64,000 nucleotides of DNA, taken from contig NZ_CP124750.1 of assembly GCF_029962605.1 (NCBI RefSeq), forward strand, positions 1,054,001-1,118,000, written 5' to 3'. This document shows, in pieces, positions 29,018 through 36,639 of the stretch (within the stretch, counting starts at the first letter, position 1; the number at the start of each line of letters is the position of its first letter). The notes under the pieces were generated by a model that was given only the letters and a program-made list of their open reading frames with translations, made no database searches and was not told where the DNA came from. The stretch comes from Serratia sarumanii. Lineage in GTDB: Bacteria; Pseudomonadota; Gammaproteobacteria; Enterobacterales; Enterobacteriaceae. Both the position numbers and the translations under genes were made by a program.

Positions 29018-29376
29018 CGCAGCTGGGCTAAAAAAGGCGCCAGCGAGCGGTTGAGTCCACGGCACTTTTCCTGCAGCGGCGTGGCGTCGGCCTCCAGCTG
29101 CGCGGCGACGTGTTTACCCGCCGCAAGCAGTTGGGCGCGATTGAGCGCCGGCGTCCAATCTTTTTCCTTCGCTTCCTGCAGCGCCGCCGCCGCGAGCTTA
29201 TCGCCGGCCGGAATATCGGCGCGGTTGCACCTGTCTCTTAGAAATTGACCGGCGCCGACCAGCGACGACAGCTGGTCGCGTTGGGTGGCGGCGTCAGGAG
29301 CCGATTTGGCGACGTGCTGGCAGCCGGATAACAGCAGGGATGCCACGATCGCTGCGGCAATATTTTTCAATGTCAC
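29014..29376 (-). CDS. gspS: GspS, PulS/OutS-type pilotin lipoprotein
   Basis: A 120-residue lipoprotein with lipobox LSGC (Cys at residue 19) and an all-helical body. The cysteine pair RDRC and QEKC is placed as in PulS/OutS pilotins, where it forms a disulfide. Pilotins bind the C-terminal S-domain of GspD and carry the secretin to the outer membrane. It is encoded at the end of the gsp operon on the opposite strand. Confidence 0.85.
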   Translation of the reverse strand: MTLKNIAAAIVASLLLSGCQHVAKSAPDAATQRDQLSSLVGAGQFLRDRCNRADIPAGDKLAAAALQEAKEKDWTPALNRAQLLAAGKHVAAQLEADATPLQEKCRGLNRSLAPFLAQLR

Positions 29377-29629
29377 GTTATTTTCTCTGCGGTGTTGGTA
29401 CGGTGTATTTATTTTCTTGCTCGGTGCTACGGTATTTCACGCTTTCCGGATTATTTTAAACGTTTGTCATGCCATTTAATATCATGACGATATTAGGTTT
29501 TATTATTTTAATGCATTCTAAGTGCCGGGCGTTCAGGGCTTCTACTTATTATTCCTCTCGCGGTATCGCCGCATCTCTTTGAGTTTCTTCTCACTCAGTT
29601 GGAATCCAATAAATTTAACTGGAGTCGTA

Positions 29630-31060
29630 ATGAAATTATCCAAAATCGCCCTGATGATGGCAACGCTCGCGGCCTCCTCGGCCGCCTGGTCGCACGGTTA
29701 TATCGAAGTGCCCGAGAGCCGCGCCTACAAGTGCAAGCTGGGCAGCAACACCGACTGCGGCCGGGCGCAGTGGGAACCGCAGAGCGTCGAGCAGGTTTCC
29801 GGCTTCCCTGGCGGCGCGACGCCGCTCGACGGCCAGCTGGCCAGCGGCGGGGTGAACGGCTTCGAGTCGTTGGATCGCCAGGGCGTCAACGTCTGGGCGT
29901 TGAATACCATGAAGCCGGGGCCACAGACGTTCACCTGGTACCACACCGCCAAGCACAAAACCAATAACTGGCGTTACTACATCACCAAACAGGACTGGGA
30001 TGTGAACAAGCCGCTGTCGCGCGAGGCCTTCGAAAAAGAGCCGTTCTGCGAGATTGATGGCCATGCCAAGCCGCCAAAAGATCGCGAAGTGCACCAGTGC
30101 GTGGTGCCGGAGAGAACCGGCTATCAGGTGATTTACGGCGTGTGGGAAATCAATGACACGGTAAACAGTTTCTATCAGGTGGTTGACGTTAACTTCGAAG
30201 ACGACGGCGTCGTGTCGGAATGGCGCAAGCAGCTGCAAGGTTCCCTCACCGGTAAAAACCTGCAGGTTGGCGACAAGGTGATCGCCCGCTTCTTCGATGC
30301 GGACGGTGAAGTGCTGACGATGAAAACCGAACTGGCGATCGACAGTGAGACGCTGACCGACAAAAACCGCTGGGGTCACGCGCTGGCCAGCAAGATCAAC
30401 GCCGAACAGAAAGCGGTGCGTGCCGGGGTGAAAGACGGCAAAGGCAACGTCAATCCGGTATTCGGCAACAACGCGGTCTACGCCAAGCAGGGCAGCACGA
30501 TGAAGAGCGTGGTGATTTCCTATGAGGAAGAAACGCCGGCTATCACCGAAGAGATCCGCATCGGCAACCTGTCCAGCACCAAAATCAAGGACGGCAAAGC
30601 TCAGCTGACCTTCAATGCCGAGGTCAAAGGCAAACTGACGGTTGAAGCGCGCGTTTACGACCACGGCCAGACGGAGAAAGGCTATGTGAAAGCGACGCTG
30701 GAAGACGCCAGCCAGCCGCTGACTATGGCGCTGAGCAACGTCAGCGAAGGCCACCACATGCTGAAAGTGATCGCCAGCAACGACAACGGGCAGAGCATTC
30801 AACCAGATATCGAAAACTTCAACCTGGAAGCGGAATCCACCGGCGGTGGCGGCGGCAACGGCGACTATAACTTCGTCTTCCCGAACGCGCTGAGTAAATA
30901 CACTGCCGGCACCACGGTGCTGCAACCGAAAGACGGCAAGGTATATCAGTGCAAACCTTTCCCTTACAGCGGTTACTGCATGCAGTGGAACAGCGGCGCG
31001 ACTCACTTTGAGCCGGGCGTGGGTTCCAACTGGCAGGATGCCTGGGTCGTGAAAAAGTAA
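29630..31060 (+). CDS. gbpA: GbpA-like chitin-active lytic polysaccharide monooxygenase
   Basis: A 476-residue exported protein. The signal peptide ends AAWS, exposing His as the first mature residue (HGYIEVPESR), the first copper ligand of AA10 LPMOs. The second histidine is in FTWYHTAKH. The AA10 domain spans about residues 23-200, followed by two GbpA-type modules (about 205-410). A glycine-rich linker (TGGGGGNGD) leads to a C-terminal chitin-binding module with aromatic and cysteine residues (YQCKPFPYSGYC). The length is close to Vibrio GbpA (485). LPMOs oxidatively cleave crystalline chitin and are classic type II secretion substrates, which fits the neighbouring gsp locus. The start is the ATG at MKLSKIALMM; the longer frame from 29522 would disrupt the signal peptide. 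Confidence 0.93.
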   Translation: MKLSKIALMMATLAASSAAWSHGYIEVPESRAYKCKLGSNTDCGRAQWEPQSVEQVSGFPGGATPLDGQLASGGVNGFESLDRQGVNVWALNTMKPGPQTFTWYHTAKHKTNNWRYYITKQDWDVNKPLSREAFEKEPFCEIDGHAKPPKDREVHQCVVPERTGYQVIYGVWEINDTVNSFYQVVDVNFEDDGVVSEWRKQLQGSLTGKNLQVGDKVIARFFDADGEVLTMKTELAIDSETLTDKNRWGHALASKINAEQKAVRAGVKDGKGNVNPVFGNNAVYAKQGSTMKSVVISYEEETPAITEEIRIGNLSSTKIKDGKAQLTFNAEVKGKLTVEARVYDHGQTEKGYVKATLEDASQPLTMALSNVSEGHHMLKVIASNDNGQSIQPDIENFNLEAESTGGGGGNGDYNFVFPNALSKYTAGTTVLQPKDGKVYQCKPFPYSGYCMQWNSGATHFEPGVGSNWQDAWVVKK

Positions 31061-31078
31061 GCGTAAATCGGATAGCCA

Positions 31079-31101
31079 AGCGGCCAGCGATGGCCGCTTT
31101 T
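31079..31101 (+). terminator. Rho-independent terminator of gbpA
   Basis: Stem AGCGGCCA / TGGCCGCT with a GCGA loop and TTT downstream. It lies 18 bases after the gbpA stop and only 12 bases before the cybB start. Confidence 0.75.
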
Positions 31102-31112
31102 AAAGGAGTTTT

Positions 31113-31631
31113 ATGTCACACGAACCTGCCCGTTACGATCTTTTCAGTCGGTTACTGCATTGGGGCATTGCCGCCGTGATGATCTACGTAATGATCGTTG
31201 GTTATTCACTGCATTTTATGACGGATGCACGCATCTTCGCCTTTTTCTCCGTGACCAATATGTCGCTGGCCTTGGTGCTGACACCGCTGATGGCGGCGCG
31301 CTTTATCTGGCGTTTTTTCCGGCCTAAGGTGCCCTATGGCGATATGCTGCAAGGGCACGAGAAGGGATTGGTGCATTTGCTGCACGAAATATTCTACCTG
31401 CTGATTTTCGTGGTGCTGCTCAGTGGATTCCTTATGCTGGAGCACGGCTTTGCCGTTTTCGGTGCGATCGACTTCCCTCGCCCGATAGCAAATCTCGACG
31501 TTAACCGCTTCTTTTTCGCCGTGCACCGTTATTCGTGCATCGCGCTGTCGGCCATGGTCGTGCTGCACATAGCGGCGGTGATTAAACACCACTGCTTCGC
31601 CGGGCAGGCGATTTTGCGCCGCATGCTCTGA
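31113..31631 (+). CDS. Cytochrome b561 family protein
   Basis: A 172-residue four-helix membrane cytochrome. Candidate haem-ligand histidines are in the expected helices (RLLHWGIA, LLHEIFYL, FAVHRYSC, VVLHIAAVIKHH). The family (CybB/YodB/YceJ type) passes electrons from quinol; E. coli CybB has been linked to superoxide-quinone chemistry. A strong AAAGGAG ribosome site is present. The partner is unknown. Confidence 0.9.
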   Translation: MSHEPARYDLFSRLLHWGIAAVMIYVMIVGYSLHFMTDARIFAFFSVTNMSLALVLTPLMAARFIWRFFRPKVPYGDMLQGHEKGLVHLLHEIFYLLIFVVLLSGFLMLEHGFAVFGAIDFPRPIANLDVNRFFFAVHRYSCIALSAMVVLHIAAVIKHHCFAGQAILRRML

Positions 31632-31927
31632 TTTTACGGGGCGATCACGCCGCCCGGCGAGGCAGTGCGGCGGCGTGGCCGCGAAGGTAATAGGGAAGAG
31701 CGACGGCATGACCGTGACGCGTGTGGCCGATAAGCAGGGAGTGCGAGAGACAGCACGCGTTAATCGCGTTAAGGCGTAATACCCCGGACAGGAACAGAGA
31801 ATTGTTTCTATTTATTATTAACGATAAAAATGAACGTAATTAACATTTCATTGTCAATAGGAAAAATACGTATTCAGTTTGAACATTGAAGCCGATAAAA
31901 GCATCGGCTCAACGCGTTGGGGGATGA
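31632..31927. other. Gene-free stretch between cytochrome b561 and hha
   Basis: No credible gene. The part near hha is AT-rich and contains a hairpin AGCCGAT-AAAAGC-ATCGGCT (31890-31909), in the right place to end the tomB-hha transcript, although the T tract on the minus strand is poor. Confidence 0.4.
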
Positions 31928-32131
31928 TTATCTGACATATTTCCAAACGGAGGTGGGGATTTTGTCATACAGTTTGTTCATGGTGAGCTCCGCCAGACGG
32001 TGATCGGCCGCTGAGTAAAACAGCTCCAGTTCATCATCGGAAAGCTCGTACTTATTTTTCTCAATAACACGTTCGAGAGTATCAATCGTGGTGCATTTAC
32101 GTAAACGCATCAGATAGTCGGTTTTAGTCAT
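31928..32131 (-). CDS. hha: Hha/YmoA, H-NS co-regulator
   Basis: A 67-residue protein almost identical in my recollection to Yersinia YmoA ([22 protein letters not shown]…). Hha proteins bind H-NS or StpA and strengthen silencing of AT-rich, often horizontally acquired, genes. It follows tomB by 49 bases on the same strand, as in E. coli. Confidence 0.97.
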   Translation of the reverse strand: MTKTDYLMRLRKCTTIDTLERVIEKNKYELSDDELELFYSAADHRLAELTMNKLYDKIPTSVWKYVR

Positions 32132-32180
32132 GGTGGCCTTTAGTTTAATAACCGTAAAATAGCTCGGGAATAATTATCCC

Positions 32181-32549
32181 CTAAGTTTTCATTGTCGTAC
32201 AGATGTCCTCTCCTGAGAACATTCTGAATAATCTCGCCTTGGTTTTTTGCCAGCGGCGCAGGTCGGAATCATTGATACCGTAGCTGCTGAACAGCGTATA
32301 GGTATCGTCGAGATATTCTTCGACTAACTCCGACAGGTCTGATTCGTCCATGTATTTAATTTTATAACTCATCACAAACGAAGCGATATGTTCGATCAAC
32401 TCATTAAGCTGCAGGTTGACGGAGGACGTCGGATCGTTGACCCACCCATGGTGACTGTCTCCCAGGGTAGCGATACCTTCATCATACAAATTTTCGCACA
32501 AGAATTTGAGCTGAGCAATGTCGTGTCGCTTAGGCGAATACTCATCCAT
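32181..32549 (-). CDS. tomB: TomB (YbaJ), Hha toxicity modulator
   Basis: A 122-residue acidic cytoplasmic protein matching YbaJ/TomB (MDEYSPKRHDIAQLKFLCENLYDEG…). TomB counteracts Hha toxicity, apparently by promoting oxidation of an Hha cysteine; the Hha here has that cysteine in RKCTT. The pair is an antitoxin-toxin-like operon affecting biofilm and persistence in E. coli. Confidence 0.96.
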   Translation of the reverse strand: MDEYSPKRHDIAQLKFLCENLYDEGIATLGDSHHGWVNDPTSSVNLQLNELIEHIASFVMSYKIKYMDESDLSELVEEYLDDTYTLFSSYGINDSDLRRWQKTKARLFRMFSGEDICTTMKT

Positions 32550-32707
32550 ATCATCCCCTCCGTAAGTCTTAATTGCGGTGTGATAACACTATGTGAGTAA
32601 GCTGATTTACATCATGGACGGAGGCAGCTTAACGGTGGTTAAATAAACTTCCCGTAAAATGAATATAAATCATTTTTTCGCGTTTGGCCTGCAGTTATTA
32701 CGTAAAC

Positions 32708-33061
32708 TTACAATTCATCCGCAGTTGATGGCCGTGAGTTATCAATGATGTCGAAGATTAAACCCCGCTCCGTCACTCGGAACCGTACGCTGTCGTTGAT
32801 GATATCTTCGCTGTTGATATCCAGACAGGCATTAAAAATGCCCCACTTATAGCGATAACTCATTGAATAATCGCCGTCACCTTGTCGTACTATATCAAGT
32901 ATTTCTAATGAATCTTCGGCATAGCGTGCGCTTTCAGAATAAAAACTCAGTCCGCTGGTCAGCGCCGGCACTAACTCCGCTATATTGTCATTAATCACTT
33001 TCTTTAATTTTTTAACAGAAAGTGCGTTGACGTCCAGGCTACAGGCAAGGGTAACAAGCAT
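32708..33061 (-). CDS. Hypothetical protein, 117 residues
   Basis: An open frame upstream of tomB on the same strand, with protein-like composition and a moderately low GC. It encodes a soluble, acidic, probably alpha/beta protein (MLVTLACSLDVNALSVKKLKK…VRFRVTERGLIFDIIDNSRPSTADEL). There is no signal peptide, membrane helix or recognised motif. The ribosome site is weak. I do not recognise the family; the gene is real on grounds of codon use and absence of a competing frame. Confidence 0.65.
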   Translation of the reverse strand: MLVTLACSLDVNALSVKKLKKVINDNIAELVPALTSGLSFYSESARYAEDSLEILDIVRQGDGDYSMSYRYKWGIFNACLDINSEDIINDSVRFRVTERGLIFDIIDNSRPSTADEL

Positions 33062-33284
33062 TAATCTCGGCCAACAGCAATGTTATCTGCTTATCTTACT
33101 CCTTTTTCACTCACGCCGGTAAATTTTTCGATTTACCGCTGTTCTTTACCTTATGCCAACATTTCAACCGAATGGGAATATCCCTGGATTTGATAAGGAG
33201 GCTGCGGGGGAAGCGCCGCTGCGCGAAGGACTGTTACGTTCCGTTGCATTATTGTCGCGCCATAGCTTGAGATGTGGTAGTGGG

Positions 33285-33310
33285 TGTGATGTTATATTAT
33301 AACTATTAAC
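33285..33310. promoter_or_regulatory. Zur box upstream of the zinc ABC operon
   Basis: A perfect 13-base palindrome GTTATA-T-TATAAC at 33291-33303 within TGATGTTATATTATAACTATTA. It matches the enterobacterial Zur consensus (ATGTTATANTATAACAT) at the core and most of the left flank. It lies about 20-30 bases before the small ORF and about 165 bases before the ATPase start. Confidence 0.8.
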
Positions 33311-33330
33311 CCATCATTTTGGTCACCACA

Positions 33331-33471
33331 TTGACTCCCTCTTCACAACATGACGCCGCGCCGTCACTGAATTCGTTGTTTACCACCTCCGCCGCCGCGC
33401 GCTGTGCGGGGGCCGTTGCGCTGCTGGCCCTGCTGTGGCTCGGCATCTTCTGGGCGGTATCGCTGCCATGA
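33331..33471 (+). CDS. Small single-helix membrane protein coupled to the zinc ABC genes
   Basis: A 46-codon frame starting at TTG (or a TTG twelve bases upstream) and ending in CCATGA, where the stop overlaps the ATPase start by four bases. The translation begins TPSSQHDAAPSLNSLF and ends with a convincing membrane helix (AGAVALLALLWLGIFWAVSL). There is no ATG in frame and the ribosome site is poor, so expression is uncertain. The ATGA overlap, the Zur box directly before it, and the hydrophobic tail support a real coupled leader or subunit gene. Confidence 0.5.
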   Translation: MTPSSQHDAAPSLNSLFTTSAAARCAGAVALLALLWLGIFWAVSLP

Positions 33472-34181
33472 TCTCCTTGCGCCAACTGGCGATAGGCTAT
33501 GGCGTCACGCCGCTTTTCCCGCCGCTGAGCGGGCAGTTCAGCGCCGGTTCGTTAACCGCGGTGGTGGGCGTCAACGGGGCCGGGAAATCGACGTTGCTGA
33601 AAACGCTCGCCGGATTGTTGCCGCCGCTGGGCGGCAGTCTGAGTTTTAGCGGCGGCAAGCCACCGCGCAGGGCTTATCTACCGCAGCAGGCCGAGTTGGA
33701 TCGGCAATTCCCGATCGCGGTAAGCGATCTGGTGGCGATGGGCTGTTGGCCGCAAAGCGGCATGTTCGGTGGCATGAACAGGCGCGCGGCAAGCCAGGTC
33801 AATGAGGCGCTGGCGAACGTTGGCATGAGCGCGCTGGCGCGCAGCCCGGTGGGCGAACTGTCCGGCGGCCAGCTGCAGCGGGTGCTGTTTGCGCGCCTGC
33901 TGGTTCAACCGGCGCCGCTGATTTTGCTGGATGAACCTTTCACCGGCATCGACAGCGCCACCACGCAGATCCTGCTGCAGGCGATCGCGCAACTGCATCG
34001 GCAGGGGAAAACGGTGATCGCCGTGCTGCACGATATGTCGATGGTCGCCGAGCATTTTCCACAGGTGCTGTTGCTGACGCCGCAGGCTTGCCACTGGGGC
34101 GCGGCCGAGCGGGTATTGGAACAGGTGCCGAGGTATCACGCCGCCGAACGGCAGCCGGATCTGCGGGCGGTGGCGCCATGA
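33468..34181 (+). CDS. Zinc/metal ABC transporter, ATP-binding protein
   Basis: A 237-residue ABC ATPase of the ZnuC/manganese-chelate family. Walker A is GVNGAGKST, the Q-loop is YLPQQAE, the signature is LSGGQLQRV, Walker B is LILLDEPF, and the H-loop is VLHDMSM. The ATG overlaps the preceding small ORF (ATGA) and its stop overlaps the permease start the same way. The Zur box and downstream ribosomal paralogues argue for zinc; manganese or iron cannot be excluded from the ATPase alone. Confidence 0.92.
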   Translation: MISLRQLAIGYGVTPLFPPLSGQFSAGSLTAVVGVNGAGKSTLLKTLAGLLPPLGGSLSFSGGKPPRRAYLPQQAELDRQFPIAVSDLVAMGCWPQSGMFGGMNRRAASQVNEALANVGMSALARSPVGELSGGQLQRVLFARLLVQPAPLILLDEPFTGIDSATTQILLQAIAQLHRQGKTVIAVLHDMSMVAEHFPQVLLLTPQACHWGAAERVLEQVPRYHAAERQPDLRAVAP

Positions 34182-35035
34182 TGCTGTGGCATGGGCTTAT
34201 CGATCCTTTCCTCTATTTCGGTTTTATGCGCCGCGCGCTCATGGCGTGCCTGGCGTTGTCGCTCAGCGCCGCCCCGCTGGGCGTGTTTTTGCTGCTGCGC
34301 CGCATGAGCCTGGTGGGGGATGCCTTGTCCCACGCGGTGTTGCCGGGCGCGGCGATCGGCTATCTGATCTCCGGTATGTCGCTGGTGGCGATGGGGGTGG
34401 GCGGCTTTATCGCCGGGCTGGCGGTGGCGATGCTGTCCGGCCTGGTGAGCCGCCGCACGCCGCTGAAAGAGGACGCCAGTTTCGCCGGGTTCTATCTGGG
34501 CTCACTGGCGCTGGGGGTCACGCTGGTCTCGCTGCGCGGCTCCAGCGTGGATCTGCTGCACGTGCTGTTCGGTTCGATCCTGGCGGTGGATGCGCAGGCG
34601 ATGCTGATGGTCGGAGCGATCGCCTCGGTTTCGCTGCTGGCGCTGGCGGCGCTGTACCGTGCATTGGTGATCGAGTCCTTCGACGTCACGTTCCTGCGCG
34701 TCAACGCGCCGCGCCGGTTGGCGCTGATCCACGGCCTGTTTCTGGCGCTGGTGGTGGTCAATCTGGTGGCGGGATTCCAGATCCTCGGCACCCTGATGTC
34801 GGTGGGGCTGATGATGCTGCCCGCCGCCAGCGCGCGCTTCTGGGCGCGCAATCTGCCGCAGACGCTGGCGACGGCGATGGGCATCGGCGCGCTTTCCAGC
34901 CTGATTGGGTTGGTGTGGTCCTATTACGCTTCGCTGCCCGCCGGCCCGGCGATCGTGCTCAGCGCCAGCGTCATCTTTTTCGTCTCGATCCTGTTTGGAA
35001 CGCGCGGAGGCATTTACGCCTTCGCGCGCCGTTGA
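34178..35035 (+). CDS. Zinc/metal ABC transporter, permease
   Basis: A 285-residue ABC-3 family (ZnuB-like) permease with eight or nine membrane helices. The conserved GDALSHAVLPGAAIGYLISG motif follows the second helix. The start is the ATG in the ATPase stop (ATGATG); the longer frame from 34088 lies inside the ATPase gene. Confidence 0.93.
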   Translation: MMLWHGLIDPFLYFGFMRRALMACLALSLSAAPLGVFLLLRRMSLVGDALSHAVLPGAAIGYLISGMSLVAMGVGGFIAGLAVAMLSGLVSRRTPLKEDASFAGFYLGSLALGVTLVSLRGSSVDLLHVLFGSILAVDAQAMLMVGAIASVSLLALAALYRALVIESFDVTFLRVNAPRRLALIHGLFLALVVVNLVAGFQILGTLMSVGLMMLPAASARFWARNLPQTLATAMGIGALSSLIGLVWSYYASLPAGPAIVLSASVIFFVSILFGTRGGIYAFARR

Positions 35036-35060
35036 GAAGTGCCATTTGCAAGGAGAAAGT

Positions 35061-35939
35061 ATGAAACGTTTACCTATATCGCTGGCGGTCGCTGCGCTGC
35101 TGGCCAGCCCATTGGCGATGGCGAAGACCGTCGACGCCGTCGCCAGCTTTTCCATTCTGGGCGATATCGTCAAACAGGTGGGGGGCGATCACGTCAAGGT
35201 CAGCACGCTGGTGGGGCCGGATGGCGATCCGCACAGTTTCGAGCCTTCGCCGCAGGACGGCAAAAAGTTGGCTCAGGCTGATGTGGTATTCGTCAGCGGA
35301 CTGGGGCTGGAAGGGTGGATCGATCGCCTGGTCAGCGCTTCGGGTTATAAAGGGCAGGTGATCACCGCTTCACAGGGCATCAGCACCCGCCAGATGGAGG
35401 AGGAGGGCAAAGCGATTACCGATCCTCACGCCTGGAACAGCATGAAAAACGGCGTGCAGTACGCCACCAACGTGATGAACGCCCTGATTGCCGCCGATCC
35501 CGAGGATGCCAACTATTTTCGCCAGCGCGGTGCCGAATACATTCAGCAACTGCAAAAGCTGGACCTGTGGGCCAAAACCCAGTTCGCCGCAGTGCCGCCA
35601 CAGAAACGTAAAGTGCTGACCAGCCATGATGCTTTTGGTTACTTTGGGCAAGAGTATGGCGTCACTTTCCTTGCCCCGGTCGGATTTTCCACCGAGGCCG
35701 AAGCCAGCGCCAGCGACGTGGCCGGCCTGATCAAGCAAATCAAACAGGAAAAGGTCAACGCTTACTTTATCGAGAATCAGACCGATCCGCGGTTGGTGAA
35801 ACAGATTGCCGCCGCCACCGGCGCCAAGGCGGGCGGCGAGCTGTACCCTGAAGCGCTCTCCCGTACGGGCGGCCCGGCGGCCACCTATGAACAGGCGTTC
35901 AAACACAATGTCGACGCGCTGCTGAGCAGCATGAAGTAA
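35061..35939 (+). CDS. Zinc/metal ABC transporter, substrate-binding protein
   Basis: A 292-residue cluster A-I (ZnuA/TroA-type) binding protein with signal peptide (cut after LAMA, residue 21). Expected metal ligands are visible: His in DGDPHSFEPSPQD, His in TDPHAWNSMKN, His in TSHDAFGYFG and an Asp in ENQTDPRLVKQ. The His/Asp-rich flexible loop of E. coli ZnuA is absent, which is more like AztC, TroA or PsaA proteins. A strong ribosome site (AAGGAGA) is present. Periplasmic metal capture for the preceding permease. Confidence 0.92.
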   Translation: MKRLPISLAVAALLASPLAMAKTVDAVASFSILGDIVKQVGGDHVKVSTLVGPDGDPHSFEPSPQDGKKLAQADVVFVSGLGLEGWIDRLVSASGYKGQVITASQGISTRQMEEEGKAITDPHAWNSMKNGVQYATNVMNALIAADPEDANYFRQRGAEYIQQLQKLDLWAKTQFAAVPPQKRKVLTSHDAFGYFGQEYGVTFLAPVGFSTEAEASASDVAGLIKQIKQEKVNAYFIENQTDPRLVKQIAAATGAKAGGELYPEALSRTGGPAATYEQAFKHNVDALLSSMK

Positions 35940-35991
35940 CCTCTGCCCCCGCCTGCCGGCGGGGGACAGCTTGCAGGCACTTTCTCGCCAT

Positions 35992-36024
35992 AAAAAAAGC
36001 CCCGTTGAGCAGCAACGGGGCTTT
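35992..36024 (-). terminator. Terminator of rpmE2-rpmJ2 (also facing the ABC operon)
   Basis: Stem AGCCCCGTTG / CAACGGGGCT with loop AGCAG, followed on the minus strand by seven T residues. On the plus strand only three T residues follow, so it may weakly terminate the ABC operon too. Confidence 0.85.
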
Positions 36025-36045
36025 GCGACAGATGACTCTGGGGAG

Positions 36046-36186
36046 TTAACGCTTTTTCTTACGTCCCTGTACCGCTTTGAATCGCGGATTGCTTTTACAG
36101 ATCACATAGATGCGGCCACGACGACGCACGACTTTGCAATCCGGGTGGCGATTTTTCGCCGAACGCAATGAACTCAATACCTGCAT
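36046..36186 (-). CDS. rpmJ2: Ribosomal protein L36 type B (YkgO)
   Basis: A 46-residue protein starting [20 protein letters not shown] and ending [14 protein letters not shown]. It matches YkgO, the L36 paralogue without the four-residue zinc ribbon: only two cysteines (HPDC, VICK) remain. In zinc starvation such C-minus proteins replace the zinc-bound L36 on ribosomes and spare zinc. It follows rpmE2 by 12 bases. Confidence 0.95.
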   Translation of the reverse strand: MQVLSSLRSAKNRHPDCKVVRRRGRIYVICKSNPRFKAVQGRKKKR

Positions 36187-36198
36187 GGGATTTCCTTG

Positions 36199-36453
36199 TT
36201 ACTTATTGCCGATAAAGCGGCCAAAGCGCTGCTGGAAGCGCGCCGTGCTGCCTTCTTTGGAATAGTCTTTCTGCTTGCCGGTGTAGTACGGATGCGAAGC
36301 GGAAGAGACGTCGAGGGTGACATACGGCCAGCTTTCGCCGTCCAGCTCGATGGTGCGATCGGTTTTGATGGTCGATCCCACTTTAAAGTAGGCGTTGGCG
36401 CTGACGTCGTGGAAGACCACGGTGCGGTAATCGGGATGGATGCCGGGTTTCAT
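36199..36453 (-). CDS. rpmE2: Ribosomal protein L31 type B (YkgM)
   Basis: An 84-residue L31 of the zinc-free type: no CxxC pairs, starting [16 protein letters not shown]. In zinc starvation it replaces zinc-containing L31 and frees its zinc. The start is the ATG at 36453; the longer frame to 36537 is not conserved and would include the Zur box. The Zur-box palindrome lies immediately upstream. Forms an operon with rpmJ2. Confidence 0.95.
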   Translation of the reverse strand: MKPGIHPDYRTVVFHDVSANAYFKVGSTIKTDRTIELDGESWPYVTLDVSSASHPYYTGKQKDYSKEGSTARFQQRFGRFIGNK

Positions 36454-36467
36454 AATGGCTCTCTCGT

Positions 36468-36490
36468 GTAATGTTATACTATAACAATAA
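36468..36490. promoter_or_regulatory. Zur box upstream of rpmE2-rpmJ2
   Basis: GTAATGTTATACTATAACAATAA contains the perfect core GTTATA-C-TATAAC (36473-36485) with matching outer positions. It fits the Zur consensus very well and lies 14 bases upstream of the rpmE2 start codon, so repression by zinc-loaded Zur is predicted. Confidence 0.88.
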
Positions 36491-36582
36491 TTATGCGCCG
36501 ACCCGGCGTCGCGATCAAGCGTAAATTGCGCCCACAAGTGAATTAATGAGAACGGTTTGCATTAAGCAACTGAAGCAAAAGA

Positions 36583-36606
36583 AAAAGGCCGCATGTGCGG
36601 CCTTTT
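36583..36606 (-). terminator. Rho-independent terminator of acrAB
   Basis: A perfect stem AAAAGGCCGCA / TGCGGCCTTTT. It lies 34 bases beyond the acrB stop (minus strand) with T residues on either side, so it can work in both directions. Confidence 0.85.
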
Positions 36607-36639
36607 CGATTATCGGGTGGAGCTCATATCACTGAGCGA

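Noticed and set aside
35945..35965. GC hairpin CCCCCGCC…GGCGGGGG as terminator of the zinc ABC operon
   Set aside because: No T tract follows; the hairpin at 35998-36022 is the better candidate.
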